From positions 434,001 through 498,000 of the forward strand of contig CAWGOF010000001.1 of the NCBI GenBank assembly GCA_963824225.1: 64,000 bases of DNA, given 5' to 3'. Under the pieces are notes generated by a model. The model was not told where the DNA came from, made no database searches, and saw only the letters and a list, made by a program, of their open reading frames with translations. The position numbers and the translations under genes were made by a program. Positions within the stretch are counted from its first letter, which is position 1; each line of letters begins with the position of its first letter. The DNA is from CAWGOF01 sp963824225. GTDB taxonomy: Bacteria; Acidobacteriota; Polarisedimenticolia; Polarisedimenticolales; Polarisedimenticolaceae. This document shows positions 26,237 to 35,121 of this stretch, one piece after another.

Positions 26237-27919
26237 TCACGCGAGCGCCGCTTCGACCGCGCGCTCGGCCTCGACCGAGTCGATCCGGGCCACGGCCTCG
26301 CGGACGTCGAGCAGCGAGCGCGGCTGCACGGACAGCTCCCGCACGCCGAGCCCGATGAGCAGCGGCAGGTACGCCGGGTCGGCGGCCATCTCGCCGCACA
26401 CGGACAGCGCGAGCCCGCGCCGAGCGGCGGCCTCGACCACGCAGCGCACGAGACGCAGGACACCGGGGTGGTCCGGACGGTACAGGTAGCTCACGCTCTC
26501 GTTGCCCCGGTCGACGGCTAGCGCGTACTGGATCAGGTCGTTCGTTCCGACGCTCAGGAAGTCGGCCTCGCGGGCGAGGACGTCCGCGGCGATCGCCGCC
26601 GACGGGACCTCGACCATCACGCCGATCGGCGCATCCTCGCGAACCGGTTGGCCCGCGGCGCGCAGCTCGCTGGCCTGCTCGTGCCACAGGCGCCGGACCT
26701 CGCGGATCTCTTCCGGCGCGGTGACGAACGGCAGCATCACGCGCAGGTTCGGCTCGACCGCCGCGCGCAGCAGGCCGCGGATCTGCGGCCGAAACACGTC
26801 CGGGCGCAAGAGACACAGGCGGACCGCGCGCAGGCCCAGAACCGGGTTGGTCTCCCGACGGTCGAGCACGTCGTGGAAGTACTTCTCGCCCCCGAGGTCG
26901 AGCGTCCGCACGACGACCGGGTGCGGGGCGAGGCTCCGCGCGAGCGCGCGGTACGTCGCGTGGTGCTCGTCTTCCGTCGGGAACGTCGGTGCATGGGCCA
27001 GGAACAGGAACTCCGAGCGATACAGGCCGATGCCCAGCGCACCGAAGCGTCGCGCCGCGGCGGCCTCTTCGGGGAACTCGATGCTCGCTCGTAACACGAC
27101 CGTCGCGCCATCGGCGGTGTGGGCCGGAGCCGCTCCGTCGCTCGCCGCGGCCCGCGCTTCGCGCTCGACCCACGCCGCGCGCCGAGCCGTCGACGCCACG
27201 AGCGTGGGCGGGGACGGCGACAGAACGACCTCGCCCCGGTCCCCGTCGACGATGACCGCATCGCCGGGGCGCGCGGCGCGACTCACGTCGCGCAGTCCGG
27301 CCACCGCGGGGACGCCCAGCGCCTGGGCCAGGATCGCGGTGTGCGACGTCCGGCCCCCGACGTCGGTCGCCAGGCCCACGACGCCCCGGCGCGCCAGGTC
27401 GACTGCGTCCGACGGGCCGAGGCCGTGGGCCACGGCGACCCACGGTCCGTCCTCCGGTCGCCGCACCGCGTCCTCGTCCCGCACGCGGAGCAGCCGTTGC
27501 AGGCGCCGCCGGAGATCGTCCAGATCCCCGCCGCGCTCGCGCAGGTACAGGTCCTCGACCGCCGAAAGGCGTCGCGCGTGCTCGCCCAGCACCGACTGGA
27601 TCGACCAGCGCGCCGAGACCCGTCCGATCCGGATCCGGTGCACGACCTCGGCTTCGAACGCCGGATCGTCGAGGATCAGCAGCTGCGCGTCGAGGATCCC
27701 GGCGAACCGCTCGCCGATCTCCGTCTGCACGCGCGCGCGCAGCGTGGCGAGCTCGTCCGCGGCCCGCGCGCGAGCGGCGCGGAACGCGTCGACCTCCAGC
27801 TCGAGCCGCTCGGGCGGTGCGGATTCCGGAACGACCGGCCCCTCCTCGGCATGCGGCAGGTACACGGAGCCGATCGCGATTCCCGGCGCGACACCGACGC
27901 CGTTCAACCGACGCTCCAC
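26237..27919 (-). CDS. ptsI: Phosphoenolpyruvate-protein phosphotransferase (PTS enzyme I)
   Basis: Intact 560-residue enzyme I, which takes phosphate from PEP and passes it to HPr. The phospho-His is His193 in GGRTSHTAILAQ. The PEP-binding barrel has GLYRSEFLFL, VVRTLDLGGEKYF, NPVLGLRAVR, SVGTNDLIQYALAVDRGNE and the active Cys in LSVCGEMAADP. The N-terminal HPr-binding helical domain is complete. It starts at the base after the HPr stop. Confidence 0.97.
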   Translation of the reverse strand: MERRLNGVGVAPGIAIGSVYLPHAEEGPVVPESAPPERLELEVDAFRAARARAADELATLRARVQTEIGERFAGILDAQLLILDDPAFEAEVVHRIRIGRVSARWSIQSVLGEHARRLSAVEDLYLRERGGDLDDLRRRLQRLLRVRDEDAVRRPEDGPWVAVAHGLGPSDAVDLARRGVVGLATDVGGRTSHTAILAQALGVPAVAGLRDVSRAARPGDAVIVDGDRGEVVLSPSPPTLVASTARRAAWVEREARAAASDGAAPAHTADGATVVLRASIEFPEEAAAARRFGALGIGLYRSEFLFLAHAPTFPTEDEHHATYRALARSLAPHPVVVRTLDLGGEKYFHDVLDRRETNPVLGLRAVRLCLLRPDVFRPQIRGLLRAAVEPNLRVMLPFVTAPEEIREVRRLWHEQASELRAAGQPVREDAPIGVMVEVPSAAIAADVLAREADFLSVGTNDLIQYALAVDRGNESVSYLYRPDHPGVLRLVRCVVEAAARRGLALSVCGEMAADPAYLPLLIGLGVRELSVQPRSLLDVREAVARIDSVEAERAVEAALA

Positions 27920-28189
27920 CTACTCGTCCTCGCCGAACCGGTCGTGGACCAGCCGCGCGAGCTCGTCGAGCGCGGCGTCGGCGTCCGCCCCGTCGCCCGT
28001 GATCCACAGCTTCGTTCCGCGCGCCGCGGCGAGCGTCAACAGTCCGAGGATCGACTTGCCATCGACGCGCGATCGACCGCGACGCACGGTGATCGCGGAG
28101 CGGTAGCGGCTCGCCGCGTGCACGAGGCGCGCCGCGGCGCGCGCGTGCAGTCCGAGTCGGTTGACGATCTGGACCTCGATCTCCTTCAC
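27920..28189 (-). CDS. ptsH: Phosphocarrier protein HPr
   Basis: Intact 89-residue HPr. The catalytic His15 is in RLGLHARAAA. The regulatory Ser46 is in DGKSILGLLTL, the target of the HPr kinase encoded three genes upstream. Both sites being present means it can be phosphorylated by enzyme I and by HprK. GTG 28189 overlaps the EIIA stop (GTGA). Confidence 0.96.
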   Translation of the reverse strand: MKEIEVQIVNRLGLHARAAARLVHAASRYRSAITVRRGRSRVDGKSILGLLTLAAARGTKLWITGDGADADAALDELARLVHDRFGEDE

Positions 28190-28608
28190 GTGCGAGGCTC
28201 GCGGCTCCCCGCGGCGTCGAGGAAGCTCGACGCGACCTGGATCGCGTCCCGGCCCTGGCTCGCGATGCGCCGCGCGACCTCGTGCAGGTCGAGCTCGCCG
28301 CGCAGGTTCGTGAACTTGACCAGCATCGGCAGGTTGACGCCGGTGACGATCTCGATCCGGCCGTGCTCGTACAGCGACAGGCCGAGGTTCGTCGGGGTGC
28401 CGCCGAACATGTCGGTCAAGATCAGCACGCCTGCGCCGCGATCGACGCGACGGACCGCGTCCTCGATCAGCCGCGTCGCCCGCGCGACCTCGACGTCCCA
28501 GCCGATCGACACCGCCTCGAGCGCGTCGACCGATCCGACGATCGTTCGCACCGCCTCGACCAGCTCCTCGGCCAATCGCCCATGGGACACGACGAGGAGC
28601 CCGATCAC
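28186..28608 (-). CDS. PTS EIIA component, mannose/fructose family
   Basis: Intact 140-residue EIIA of the mannose class. The phospho-His is His9 in LLVVSHGRLAEEL. VLILTDMFGGTPTN is the family signature, followed by IVTGVNLPMLVKF. No EIIB, EIIC or EIID genes accompany it. In deltaproteobacteria such stand-alone EIIA-man genes beside hprK-rapZ are thought to be regulatory. It follows rapZ by five bases. Confidence 0.92.
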   Translation of the reverse strand: MIGLLVVSHGRLAEELVEAVRTIVGSVDALEAVSIGWDVEVARATRLIEDAVRRVDRGAGVLILTDMFGGTPTNLGLSLYEHGRIEIVTGVNLPMLVKFTNLRGELDLHEVARRIASQGRDAIQVASSFLDAAGSREPRT

Positions 28609-28613
28609 GACCG

Positions 28614-29483
28614 CTACTCCTTGCCCAGGTCGCGGTGGTTCACGGTGCTGGCCACGCCGCTGCCGGAGACACGACGGGCCAGCCGCTCGGCGAGCGCGAC
28701 CGACCGGTGCTTGCCGCCGGTACAGCCGAGGGCCACGGTCAGGTAGGTCTTGCCCTCGGCCCGGTAGTGCGGGATCAGGAACGCCAGCAGGTCCTGGATC
28801 CGGCGCAGCAGATCCTCGGCGAGCGGCGTTCGATCGAGATACGCCTGCACCTCCGCCGCTCGTCCGTCGAGCGGTCGGAGCTCGTCCACGAAGTACGGGT
28901 TCGGCAGGAAGCGCACGTCGAACACGAGGTCGGCCTGCGCCGGCACGCCGTACTTGAACCCGAACGACTCGACGTTGACGTTCAGGGCGTCGGTGTCGCT
29001 GGTCGTCCCGTAGGCGCTCTTGAGGAACGCACGCAGCTGGTGCGGCGTGTAGGCCGACGTGTCGATGATCCGGTCGGCGCGCTCGCGCAGGCGGGCGAGG
29101 GCCGAGCGCTCGGCGGCGATCGCCTGCTCGAGCGTCGCGCCGGGCCGGGCCATCGGATGGGGACGGCGCGTCTCGCTGAACCGGCGCAGCAGCGTCTCGT
29201 CCGCACAGTCGAAGAACAGCATCTCGACCGGCACGCCCGAGCGCCGCAGCGACTCGAGCGTCTCCGGGACCTGATCGAGGAACCCGCGCTCGCGTGCGTC
29301 GATCACGAGCGCCGCGAGCGGGATCTGGTCCCGGCTACGTTGGATCAGCTCCCAGAACGGCGGGATCAACCCGACCGGCAGGTTGTCCACGCAGAAGAAA
29401 CCCAGGTCCTCGAAGCTCTTGGCGGCGAGCGACTTGCCCGACCCCGACAGGCCGGTGATGACGACCAGCCGCGGCTCGGACAC
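28614..29483 (-). CDS. rapZ: RNase adapter protein RapZ
   Basis: Intact 289-residue P-loop protein. Walker A is GLSGSGKS at residues 11-18, and FEDLGFFCVDNLPVGLI follows. The C-terminal domain has FGFKYGVPAQADLVFDVRFLPNP and VALGCTGGKHRSVALAE. In E. coli RapZ binds GlcN6P and steers RNase E to GlmZ; elsewhere the sRNA targets are unknown and the P-loop may bind nucleotide second messengers. GTG 29483 directly abuts the hprK stop. Confidence 0.95.
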   Translation of the reverse strand: MSEPRLVVITGLSGSGKSLAAKSFEDLGFFCVDNLPVGLIPPFWELIQRSRDQIPLAALVIDARERGFLDQVPETLESLRRSGVPVEMLFFDCADETLLRRFSETRRPHPMARPGATLEQAIAAERSALARLRERADRIIDTSAYTPHQLRAFLKSAYGTTSDTDALNVNVESFGFKYGVPAQADLVFDVRFLPNPYFVDELRPLDGRAAEVQAYLDRTPLAEDLLRRIQDLLAFLIPHYRAEGKTYLTVALGCTGGKHRSVALAERLARRVSGSGVASTVNHRDLGKE

Positions 29484-30509
29484 TCAGGGCTCCCCTTCCT
29501 CCGGTGCGCCCGGCGGGACGGTCGAGCGCAGCTCCTCCTCGTCAGCGTCCCGGCGCTCCCGGTGGATTCGTTCCCCGAGCCGCCGCGCCAGCTCGCGCGC
29601 CGGATGGTAGCCCTTGAGCTTCAGCAGATGGTTGCGGGCCGCGACCTCGATCAGCACCGACAGGTTGCGGCCCGGCCCGACCGGCATCTCGACGTACGGC
29701 AGCGGGATCCCGAGGATCTCGTGCGACTGGTCGTCGAGACCCAGCCGGTCGTAGCGCTTGCCCGCGCGCCACGGATCGAGCCGGATGACGTACTCGACGA
29801 ACTTGGTCAATCGCACCGCGGCGACGCCGAACAGGTCCTTGACGTTGACGATCCCGACGCCGCGCAGCTCCATGTGGTAGCGCGTGAGCTCGGGACCGGT
29901 GCCGACGAGCGTGCCGCCCTTGCGCTTGATCTCCACGACGTCGTCCGACACGAGGCGATGCCCGCGAACGACGAGGTCGAGCGCGCACTCGCTCTTGCCC
30001 ACGCCGCTGTCGCCGAGGAGCAGGACGCCGAGGCCGTACACGTCGAGCAGCACGCCGTGGATCACGATGCGCGGGGCCAGCCGATCCTCGAGGTACCGCG
30101 TCAGATGGTCGATCGCGGCCGAGGACGACAGCGGCGTCCCGAGCAGCGGCACGCGGTGCCGATCCGTCTCCTCGACCATCTCGGTCGTCGGCTCGAGGCC
30201 CGACGTGAGGACGAAGCAGCTCCCACCCTCGCGGCACAGCTGGGCCACGATGCGCGCGCGCTCGGCCGGCGGACGCTCGCTGAGGAACGTGAACTCCGAC
30301 TTGCCGAGGATCTGGATCCGTCCGGGATGGATGTACTCGAGGAATCCGGCGAGGGCCAGACCGGGCTTCTGGATCCGCGGCCGGTTGATCACGTTGTCCA
30401 GGCCGCCGGCCCCGGAGAACAGCGACAGCTCGAGATGCTCGGCGCCGCGATCCGTCAGGAGTTCGCGCACCGCCATCGACGGGATCGGACAGCTCTCGTG
30501 CTCGCCCAT
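29484..30509 (-). CDS. hprK: HPr kinase/phosphorylase
   Basis: Intact 341-residue bifunctional enzyme that phosphorylates or dephosphorylates HPr at Ser46. The N-terminal domain is the DRTGG-like fold (LGKSEFTFL, SGLEPTTEM). Walker A is GDSGVGKS at about residues 166-173. The HprK signature MELRGVGIVNVKDLFG is at about 213-228, followed by VRLTKFVEYVIRLD. ATG 30509 has GGAG seven bases upstream. It heads the operon hprK-rapZ-EIIA-ptsH-ptsI, which has a near-consensus promoter. Confidence 0.96.
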   Translation of the reverse strand: MGEHESCPIPSMAVRELLTDRGAEHLELSLFSGAGGLDNVINRPRIQKPGLALAGFLEYIHPGRIQILGKSEFTFLSERPPAERARIVAQLCREGGSCFVLTSGLEPTTEMVEETDRHRVPLLGTPLSSSAAIDHLTRYLEDRLAPRIVIHGVLLDVYGLGVLLLGDSGVGKSECALDLVVRGHRLVSDDVVEIKRKGGTLVGTGPELTRYHMELRGVGIVNVKDLFGVAAVRLTKFVEYVIRLDPWRAGKRYDRLGLDDQSHEILGIPLPYVEMPVGPGRNLSVLIEVAARNHLLKLKGYHPARELARRLGERIHRERRDADEEELRSTVPPGAPEEGEP

Positions 30510-30547
30510 GGGGCGCTCCAGGTGCGGAGGGACGGGGGCGCCGACGG

Positions 30548-30577
30548 ATTCTAGAGAGCGGCGAACGAGCGTGTCAA
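30548..30577 (-). promoter_or_regulatory. Promoter of the hprK-rapZ-PTS operon
   Basis: Minus strand TTGACA (30577-30572), 18 bp, TAGAAT (30553-30548), 38 bp before hprK. This is one of the best matches to the vegetative consensus in the window. It is back-to-back with the promoter of the divergent GAPDH-like gene, the two -35 boxes lying 26 bp apart. Confidence 0.75.
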
Positions 30578-30603
30578 GGCGCGCCGGTCGACCGGCCGCG
30601 GAT

Positions 30604-30633
30604 TTGACAGCCTCGTGAGCGCGGTGGCATAGT
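30604..30633 (+). promoter_or_regulatory. Promoter of the GAPDH-like gene
   Basis: TTGACA (30604-30609), 18 bp, CATAGT (30628-30633), about 25 bp before the start codon. It shares a 150-bp control region with the divergent hprK operon. Confidence 0.7.
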
Positions 30634-30657
30634 CCGGCCACACCGACAGGGGGCCGC

Positions 30658-31737
30658 GTGATGTCGTCGAACGCGATCGTGCACGTGATCGGTACCGGGA
30701 CGATCGGCGAGCCGCTGATCGGCCTGTTGACCCTGCTGCGCCAGGACCTCGGCGTGGACGAGGTCACGTTCCACAAGCGCACCGCGTTGCTGACCGACCG
30801 TTCGAAGGTTCTGGAGATGCTGCGCCGGGGGGCCAAGCTGTGCGTCGACGATGGGGCGCACAAGGCGTTCGAGGACCTCGGGATGCAGCCGACGTTCGAG
30901 GCCGTCGAGGCGTTGCGTCGAGCGTCGGTGGTGATCGACTGCACGCCGAGCGGCGTCGGCGTGCAGAACAAGGCCGAGTACTACGAGAAGTTCACCGCGC
31001 ACACCAAGGGGTTCATCGCCCAGGGCAGCGAGTTCGGCTTCGGCAAGCCGTACGCGCGGGGGATCAACGACGCGGCGCTCGTCCGCGGCAGCGATCAGTT
31101 CCTGCAGGTCGTGTCGTGCAACACGCACAACCTGTCGATCCTGATCCACACGCTCGCGCTGGCCGACGGCGGACCGGACAACCTGGTCGAGGGGCGGTTC
31201 GTGTGCATGCGCCGGGCCAACGACATCTCCCAGGACGGGAGCTTCGCCCCGTCGCCGCAAGTCGGCAAGCACAAGGACGAGCGGTTCGGGACGCATCACG
31301 CGCGTGACGCGTGGCACCTGTTCCACACGCTGGGCTACGACCTCAATCTGTTCTCCAGCGCGCTCAAGCTGAACACGCAGTACATGCACACGATCTACTT
31401 CGACATCCGCGTGCGGCGCACGACGACGCTCGAGGCGTTGACCGAGCGCATCGAGCGCAACGACCGGATCGCCGTGACCTACAAGTCGTCGGCGAACGCC
31501 GTGTTCTCGTTCGGGCGCGATCACGGGCACTACGGACGGATCCTGAACGTCTGCGTCGTCGCGCTGCCGACGCTCGCCGTGCGCAACGGGGGCACCGAGA
31601 TCGTGGGCTACTGCTTCACGCCGCAGGACGGGAACTCGCTCCTGTCGTCGGTGTCGGCGGCGACCTGGTACCTGCATCCCGAAGACTACGAGGAGCGGAT
31701 CCAGTGCCTCAAGCCGTTCTTCCACCCCGAGGTCTGA
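30658..31737 (+). CDS. Archaeal-type (class II) GAPDH-like dehydrogenase with altered active site
   Basis: Intact protein of about 358 residues. A Rossmann start (VHVIGTGTIGEPL, about residues 7-19) is followed by SVVIDCTPSGVGVQNKAEYY and FIAQGSEFGFG. The putative catalytic Cys153 is in QVVSCNTHNL. These match the archaeal class II glyceraldehyde-3-phosphate dehydrogenase blocks DCTPxGxGxKN, FQGGEK and VVSCNTTGL, and HHARDAW matches the conserved HHG/HHA block. The TTGL that binds phosphate in archaeal enzymes is changed to THNL. So the fold is fairly clear while the substrate is not. Start is GTG 30658 or ATG 30661, with AGGGGG upstream. It is an isolated plus-strand gene. Confidence 0.66.
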   Translation: MMSSNAIVHVIGTGTIGEPLIGLLTLLRQDLGVDEVTFHKRTALLTDRSKVLEMLRRGAKLCVDDGAHKAFEDLGMQPTFEAVEALRRASVVIDCTPSGVGVQNKAEYYEKFTAHTKGFIAQGSEFGFGKPYARGINDAALVRGSDQFLQVVSCNTHNLSILIHTLALADGGPDNLVEGRFVCMRRANDISQDGSFAPSPQVGKHKDERFGTHHARDAWHLFHTLGYDLNLFSSALKLNTQYMHTIYFDIRVRRTTTLEALTERIERNDRIAVTYKSSANAVFSFGRDHGHYGRILNVCVVALPTLAVRNGGTEIVGYCFTPQDGNSLLSSVSAATWYLHPEDYEERIQCLKPFFHPEV

Positions 31738-31750
31738 GCGCGGCTCGCGT

Positions 31751-32749
31751 CTAGCTCTCGGTCCCCCGCAGCCGGCGGATCTCCTCGGTCAGCGCCGGCA
31801 CGACCTCGAACAGGTCGCCCACGATGCCGTAGTCCGCGACCTGGAAGATCGGCGCGTCCGGATCCTTGTTGATCGCCACGATCGTCTTGGCCGTGGACAT
31901 GCCGGCCAGGTGCTGCACCGCGCCCGAGATGCCGCAGGCGACGTACAGCGCGGGCGAGACCACCTTGCCGGTCTGCCCCACCTGGTGCGCGTGGGGGATC
32001 CAGCCCGCATCGACGACCGCGCGCGATGCACCGACGGCGCCGCCGAGCGCGTCGGCGAGCTCGCGGACGAGGGCGAAGTTCGCCGGATCCTGGAGCCCGC
32101 GGCCCCCGGAAACGACGATCGGGGCCTCGGCGACGTCGAGCTCCTTGGGTCCGGCACGCCGGACCTCGATCGTCCGCACGCCGAGCGCGTCGAGCGCGAT
32201 CGGGCACGTGAGCGCGACGACCTCGGGCGTCTGCGCCTCGCGCGCCTCGGCCACGCCGAACACGTTCGGGCGCAGCGTGGCCACGATGGGCCGCGCGTCC
32301 GAGACCGCGACCTTGGCCACAGCCTTTCCGGAATACACCGGGCGGCGGCCGCGCAGCGCTCCCCCGGCATCGACGTCGATCTCGACGAGGTCGGTCACGC
32401 AGGCCGCGTTCAGGCGCGCCGCGGCCCGCGGCGCGAGGTCCCGCCCGAGCGCCGTCCCGGCGAGGAGCACGAGCGCGACGCTCGCCTGTTCGGCCACGCT
32501 CGCGAGGATCCCGGCGTACGCCTCGACGCAGTACAGGCGCAGCTCGGGCGCATCGACCCAGTGCACGATGCGCGCGCCGTGGCGACCGGCGACCTCGACC
32601 GCCGCTTCGCGCTCGGGACCGACGCCGGCGGCGTGCACCGTTCCGCCGAGCGCTTGGGCGAGGCGTCCCGCCACGCCGAGCGCTTCGAGCGTCGCCCGCG
32701 TCGGCGTCACGTCGCGGCGCTCGAGGAACACGAGGACGTCCTGGCCCAT
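31751..32749 (-). CDS. etfA: Electron transfer flavoprotein subunit alpha
   Basis: Intact 332-residue ETF alpha subunit carrying FAD. The N-terminal domain starts QDVLVFLERRDVTPT. The FAD domain has IVVSGGRGLQDPANF, GASRAVVDAGWIPHAHQVGQTG (given in part), VSPALYVACGISGAVQHL and TIVAINKDPDAPIFQVADYGIVGDL in its last 80 residues. ETF accepts electrons from acyl-CoA dehydrogenases. Its ATG overlaps the etfB stop by one base (TGATG). Confidence 0.96.
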   Translation of the reverse strand: MGQDVLVFLERRDVTPTRATLEALGVAGRLAQALGGTVHAAGVGPEREAAVEVAGRHGARIVHWVDAPELRLYCVEAYAGILASVAEQASVALVLLAGTALGRDLAPRAAARLNAACVTDLVEIDVDAGGALRGRRPVYSGKAVAKVAVSDARPIVATLRPNVFGVAEAREAQTPEVVALTCPIALDALGVRTIEVRRAGPKELDVAEAPIVVSGGRGLQDPANFALVRELADALGGAVGASRAVVDAGWIPHAHQVGQTGKVVSPALYVACGISGAVQHLAGMSTAKTIVAINKDPDAPIFQVADYGIVGDLFEVVPALTEEIRRLRGTES

Positions 32750-33547
32750 CAGATCACCTTGGCCTCTTCGCGCAGGAGCCGCGCGAGATCCCGCGCCGCC
32801 TCGACCGGACCGCCGGCGAGGATCCGTCCGCGCTGGCGCGGGGGCGGGAGCTCGAGCGCGTCCCATCGCACGCGTGAGCCGGCCGCGAGCTCGGCTTCGT
32901 CGATCCCCACGTCGATCGCCGTGCGCACGTCGAGGGGCTTCTTCTTGGCCTGCATGATGCCCTTCAACGTCGGGTAGCGCGGCTCGTTGAGCCCCTTGTC
33001 GCACGTGAGCACGGCGGGTAGGCGGCCGACCTGGATCTCGACCGCGCCCTCGACGGCGCGCTCGATGCGGAACTCGTCGCCCGTCAGCTCGAGCGCCGAG
33101 ATGCCGCCGGCGTGCGGCCAGCCCAGGACCTCGCCGAGCATCGGCCCGGTCTGGCCTTCGTCCGTGCCGACCCCGTACTCGACCGAGCAGCACGAGGCGC
33201 GCTTGCTCCGCCCGGGCCACCCCCGCCAGGGCCCGTGCACGGGTCAGCGCCTCGGCCTGCTCGAGCCGCAGGTCCTCGACGAGGATCGCCCGGTCGGCAC
33301 CCATCGCCAGGCCCTGGCGCAGGGTCGCCTGGGCCGCGCCGCGACCCGCGGACACGACGATCACCTCGTTCACCGCACCGGCCTCGCGCAGGCGCAGCGC
33401 GGCTTCGAGCGCGAACTCGTCGTAGGGCGAGACGATCCACTTCGTGATCTGGGATTCGTCGATCCCCGCCTGGCCCGGGGCCACGCGGATCTTGCTCTCG
33501 GTGTCCGGGACGTGCTTGAGGCCGACCAGAGCCTTCACGGCGGTCAC
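32749..33547 (-). CDS. etfB: Electron transfer flavoprotein subunit beta (one frameshift)
   Basis: ETF beta subunit. It begins KALVGLKHVPDTESKIRV and continues WIVSPYDEFALEAALRL and VIVVSAGRGAAQATLRQGLAMGADRAI. After a frame change near 33195, GTDEGQTGPMLGEVLGWPHA and PAVLTCDKGLNEPRYPTL follow, with KKKPLDV near the end. The span is 799 bp, one base over a multiple of three, consistent with a single indel. GTG 33547 overlaps the fabF stop (GTGA), coupling ETF to fatty-acid synthesis genes. Confidence 0.93.
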
Positions 33548-34788
33548 CGAGCGTGTTTGCGCAGCAGCAGGCTGGCGTTCGTCCCGCCGAAGCCGAACGA
33601 GTTGTTCAGCGCGGCGCCCACGACGCGCTCGCGGGCGACGTTGGGCGCGCAATCGAGATCGCATGCGGGGTCCGGACGCTCGTAGTTCGATCGTCGGCGG
33701 GATCCGGTCGTGCAGCACGGCGAGCGCGGTGACCGCGGTCTCGAGCCCGCCCGCCGCGCCCAGCAGGTGGCCGGTCATCGATTTCGTGGAGGCGAACACG
33801 AGCTTGCCGGCGTGCTCGCCGAACACGGTCTTGACCGCCATCGTCTCGACGCGATCGCCGGCCGGCGTCGACGTACCGTGCGCGTTGATGTAGTCGACCT
33901 GCGCCGCGGTCGCCCCGGCGTCGGCCAGCGCTGCGCGCATCGCGCGGATCGCGCCGTCGCCGTCGATCGACGGCGCGGACATGTGGTACGCATCGCCCGA
34001 CAGGCCGTAGCCGGCGATCTCGGCATAGATCCGTGCTCCGCGGGCCAGCGCGTGCTCGCGCTCCTCGAGCAGGCAGATCCCCGCGCCCTCACCCATCACG
34101 AAGCCGTCGCGGTCGGCGTCGAACGGGCGGCTCGCGTGCGCCGGATCGTCGTTGCGCGTGGACAGCGCCTTCATCGCGCAGAATCCACCGACGGCGAGCG
34201 GCGTGATCACGGCCTCCGTTCCCCCGGCGATCATCAGGTCAGCGTAGCTTTCGCGGATCAGGCGCATCGACTCGCCGATCGCGTGGGTTCCGGTGGCGCA
34301 CGCCGTGGCCAGCGCCAGGTTCGGTCCCTTGGCCCCCACGAGGATCGACACGTTGCCCGCGGCCATGTTCAGGATCATACCGGGGATGAAGAACGGCGAG
34401 ATACGCCGGGGACCGCGCTGGAGCAGCTCGCGGTGCATCTCCTCGAGCAGCGGGAGCCCGCCGATGCCCGAGCCGATGTGCACGCCAACGCGCTCGGCGT
34501 TGCCGGCGTCGATCGTGAAGCTCGCGTCGCGCAGCGCCTCGCGCGTCGCCGCGACCGCGTAGTGCGATGAACGTGTCCATCTTGCGCACCTCTTTCTTCT
34601 CGAGGTAGCGCCAGCGGATCGAAGCCGCGGACCTCGCCGGCGATGCGGCTCGACATCGCCGAGGCGTCGAACTTGGTGATCGGACCGACCCCGTTTCGAC
34701 CGGCGAGCAGAGCGGCCCACGTCGTCGGCGCGTCCAGGCCGAGCGGGGAGACGAGACCGATTCCGGTGATGACGACGCGGCGTCTCAT
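33544..34788 (-). CDS. fabF: Beta-ketoacyl-ACP synthase II (frameshifted)
   Basis: KAS II elongation condensing enzyme. It starts MRRRVVITGIGLVSPLGLD. The active Cys is in ALATACATGTHAIGESMRL, the first His in YINAHGTSTPAGD, then the Lys/second His in ASTKSMTGHLLGAAGGLE. GSGIGGLPLLEE and PFDADRDGFVMGEGAG are also typical. Frame changes lie near 34615, 34565 and 33690 (approximate). ATG 34788 overlaps the acpP stop (ATGA). The C-terminus ends LLLRKHAR. Confidence 0.95.
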
Positions 34789-35074
34789 GTCGATCGGGCC
34801 GTGCCCGCGCTCCGGGGAGCGCGGTGCCGGCTCAGGCTCTTGGCGTGCGTCTTGATGTATTCGATGGCTTGCTGGACGGTGCTGAGCTTCTCGGCGTCCT
34901 CGTCGGAGATCTCGAGGCCGAACTCCTCCTCGAGGGCCATGACGAGCTCCACGACGTCGAGCGAGTCCGCGCCCAGATCGTCGACGAACGACGCTTCCGC
35001 GCTTCACCTCGTCCTCGTCCACGCCGAGCTGCTCCACGATGATGTGCTTGACCTTGTTCCTCGACCGACGCCAT
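34785..35074 (-). CDS. acpP: Acyl carrier protein (frameshifted)
   Basis: Carrier for growing acyl chains. The phosphopantetheine Ser is in FVDDLGADSLDVVELVMAL, followed by EEEFGLEISDEDAEKLSTVQ and QAIEYIKTHAK. The N-terminus reads NKVKHIIVEQLGVDEDEVK. Frame changes lie near 35057 and 34995 (approximate). The ATG at 35074 has a perfect AGGAGG site. The frame runs past the normal end (THAK) for about 17 basic residues before a TGA that overlaps fabF; either a tailed ACP or a missed nearer stop through an indel. Confidence 0.93.
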
Positions 35075-35121
35075 CGCTCGTTCCTCCTCGGGATCCCGGC
35101 CGTGCGCGGCACCCGGATCCG

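Noticed and set aside
31751..34720. An apparent 989-residue FabF-EtfB-EtfA fusion in one frame
   Set aside because: The frame slips out of fabF before its stop and out of etfB before its end because of indels near 33,690 and 33,195. Normal GTGA and TGATG junctions exist, so these are three genes.
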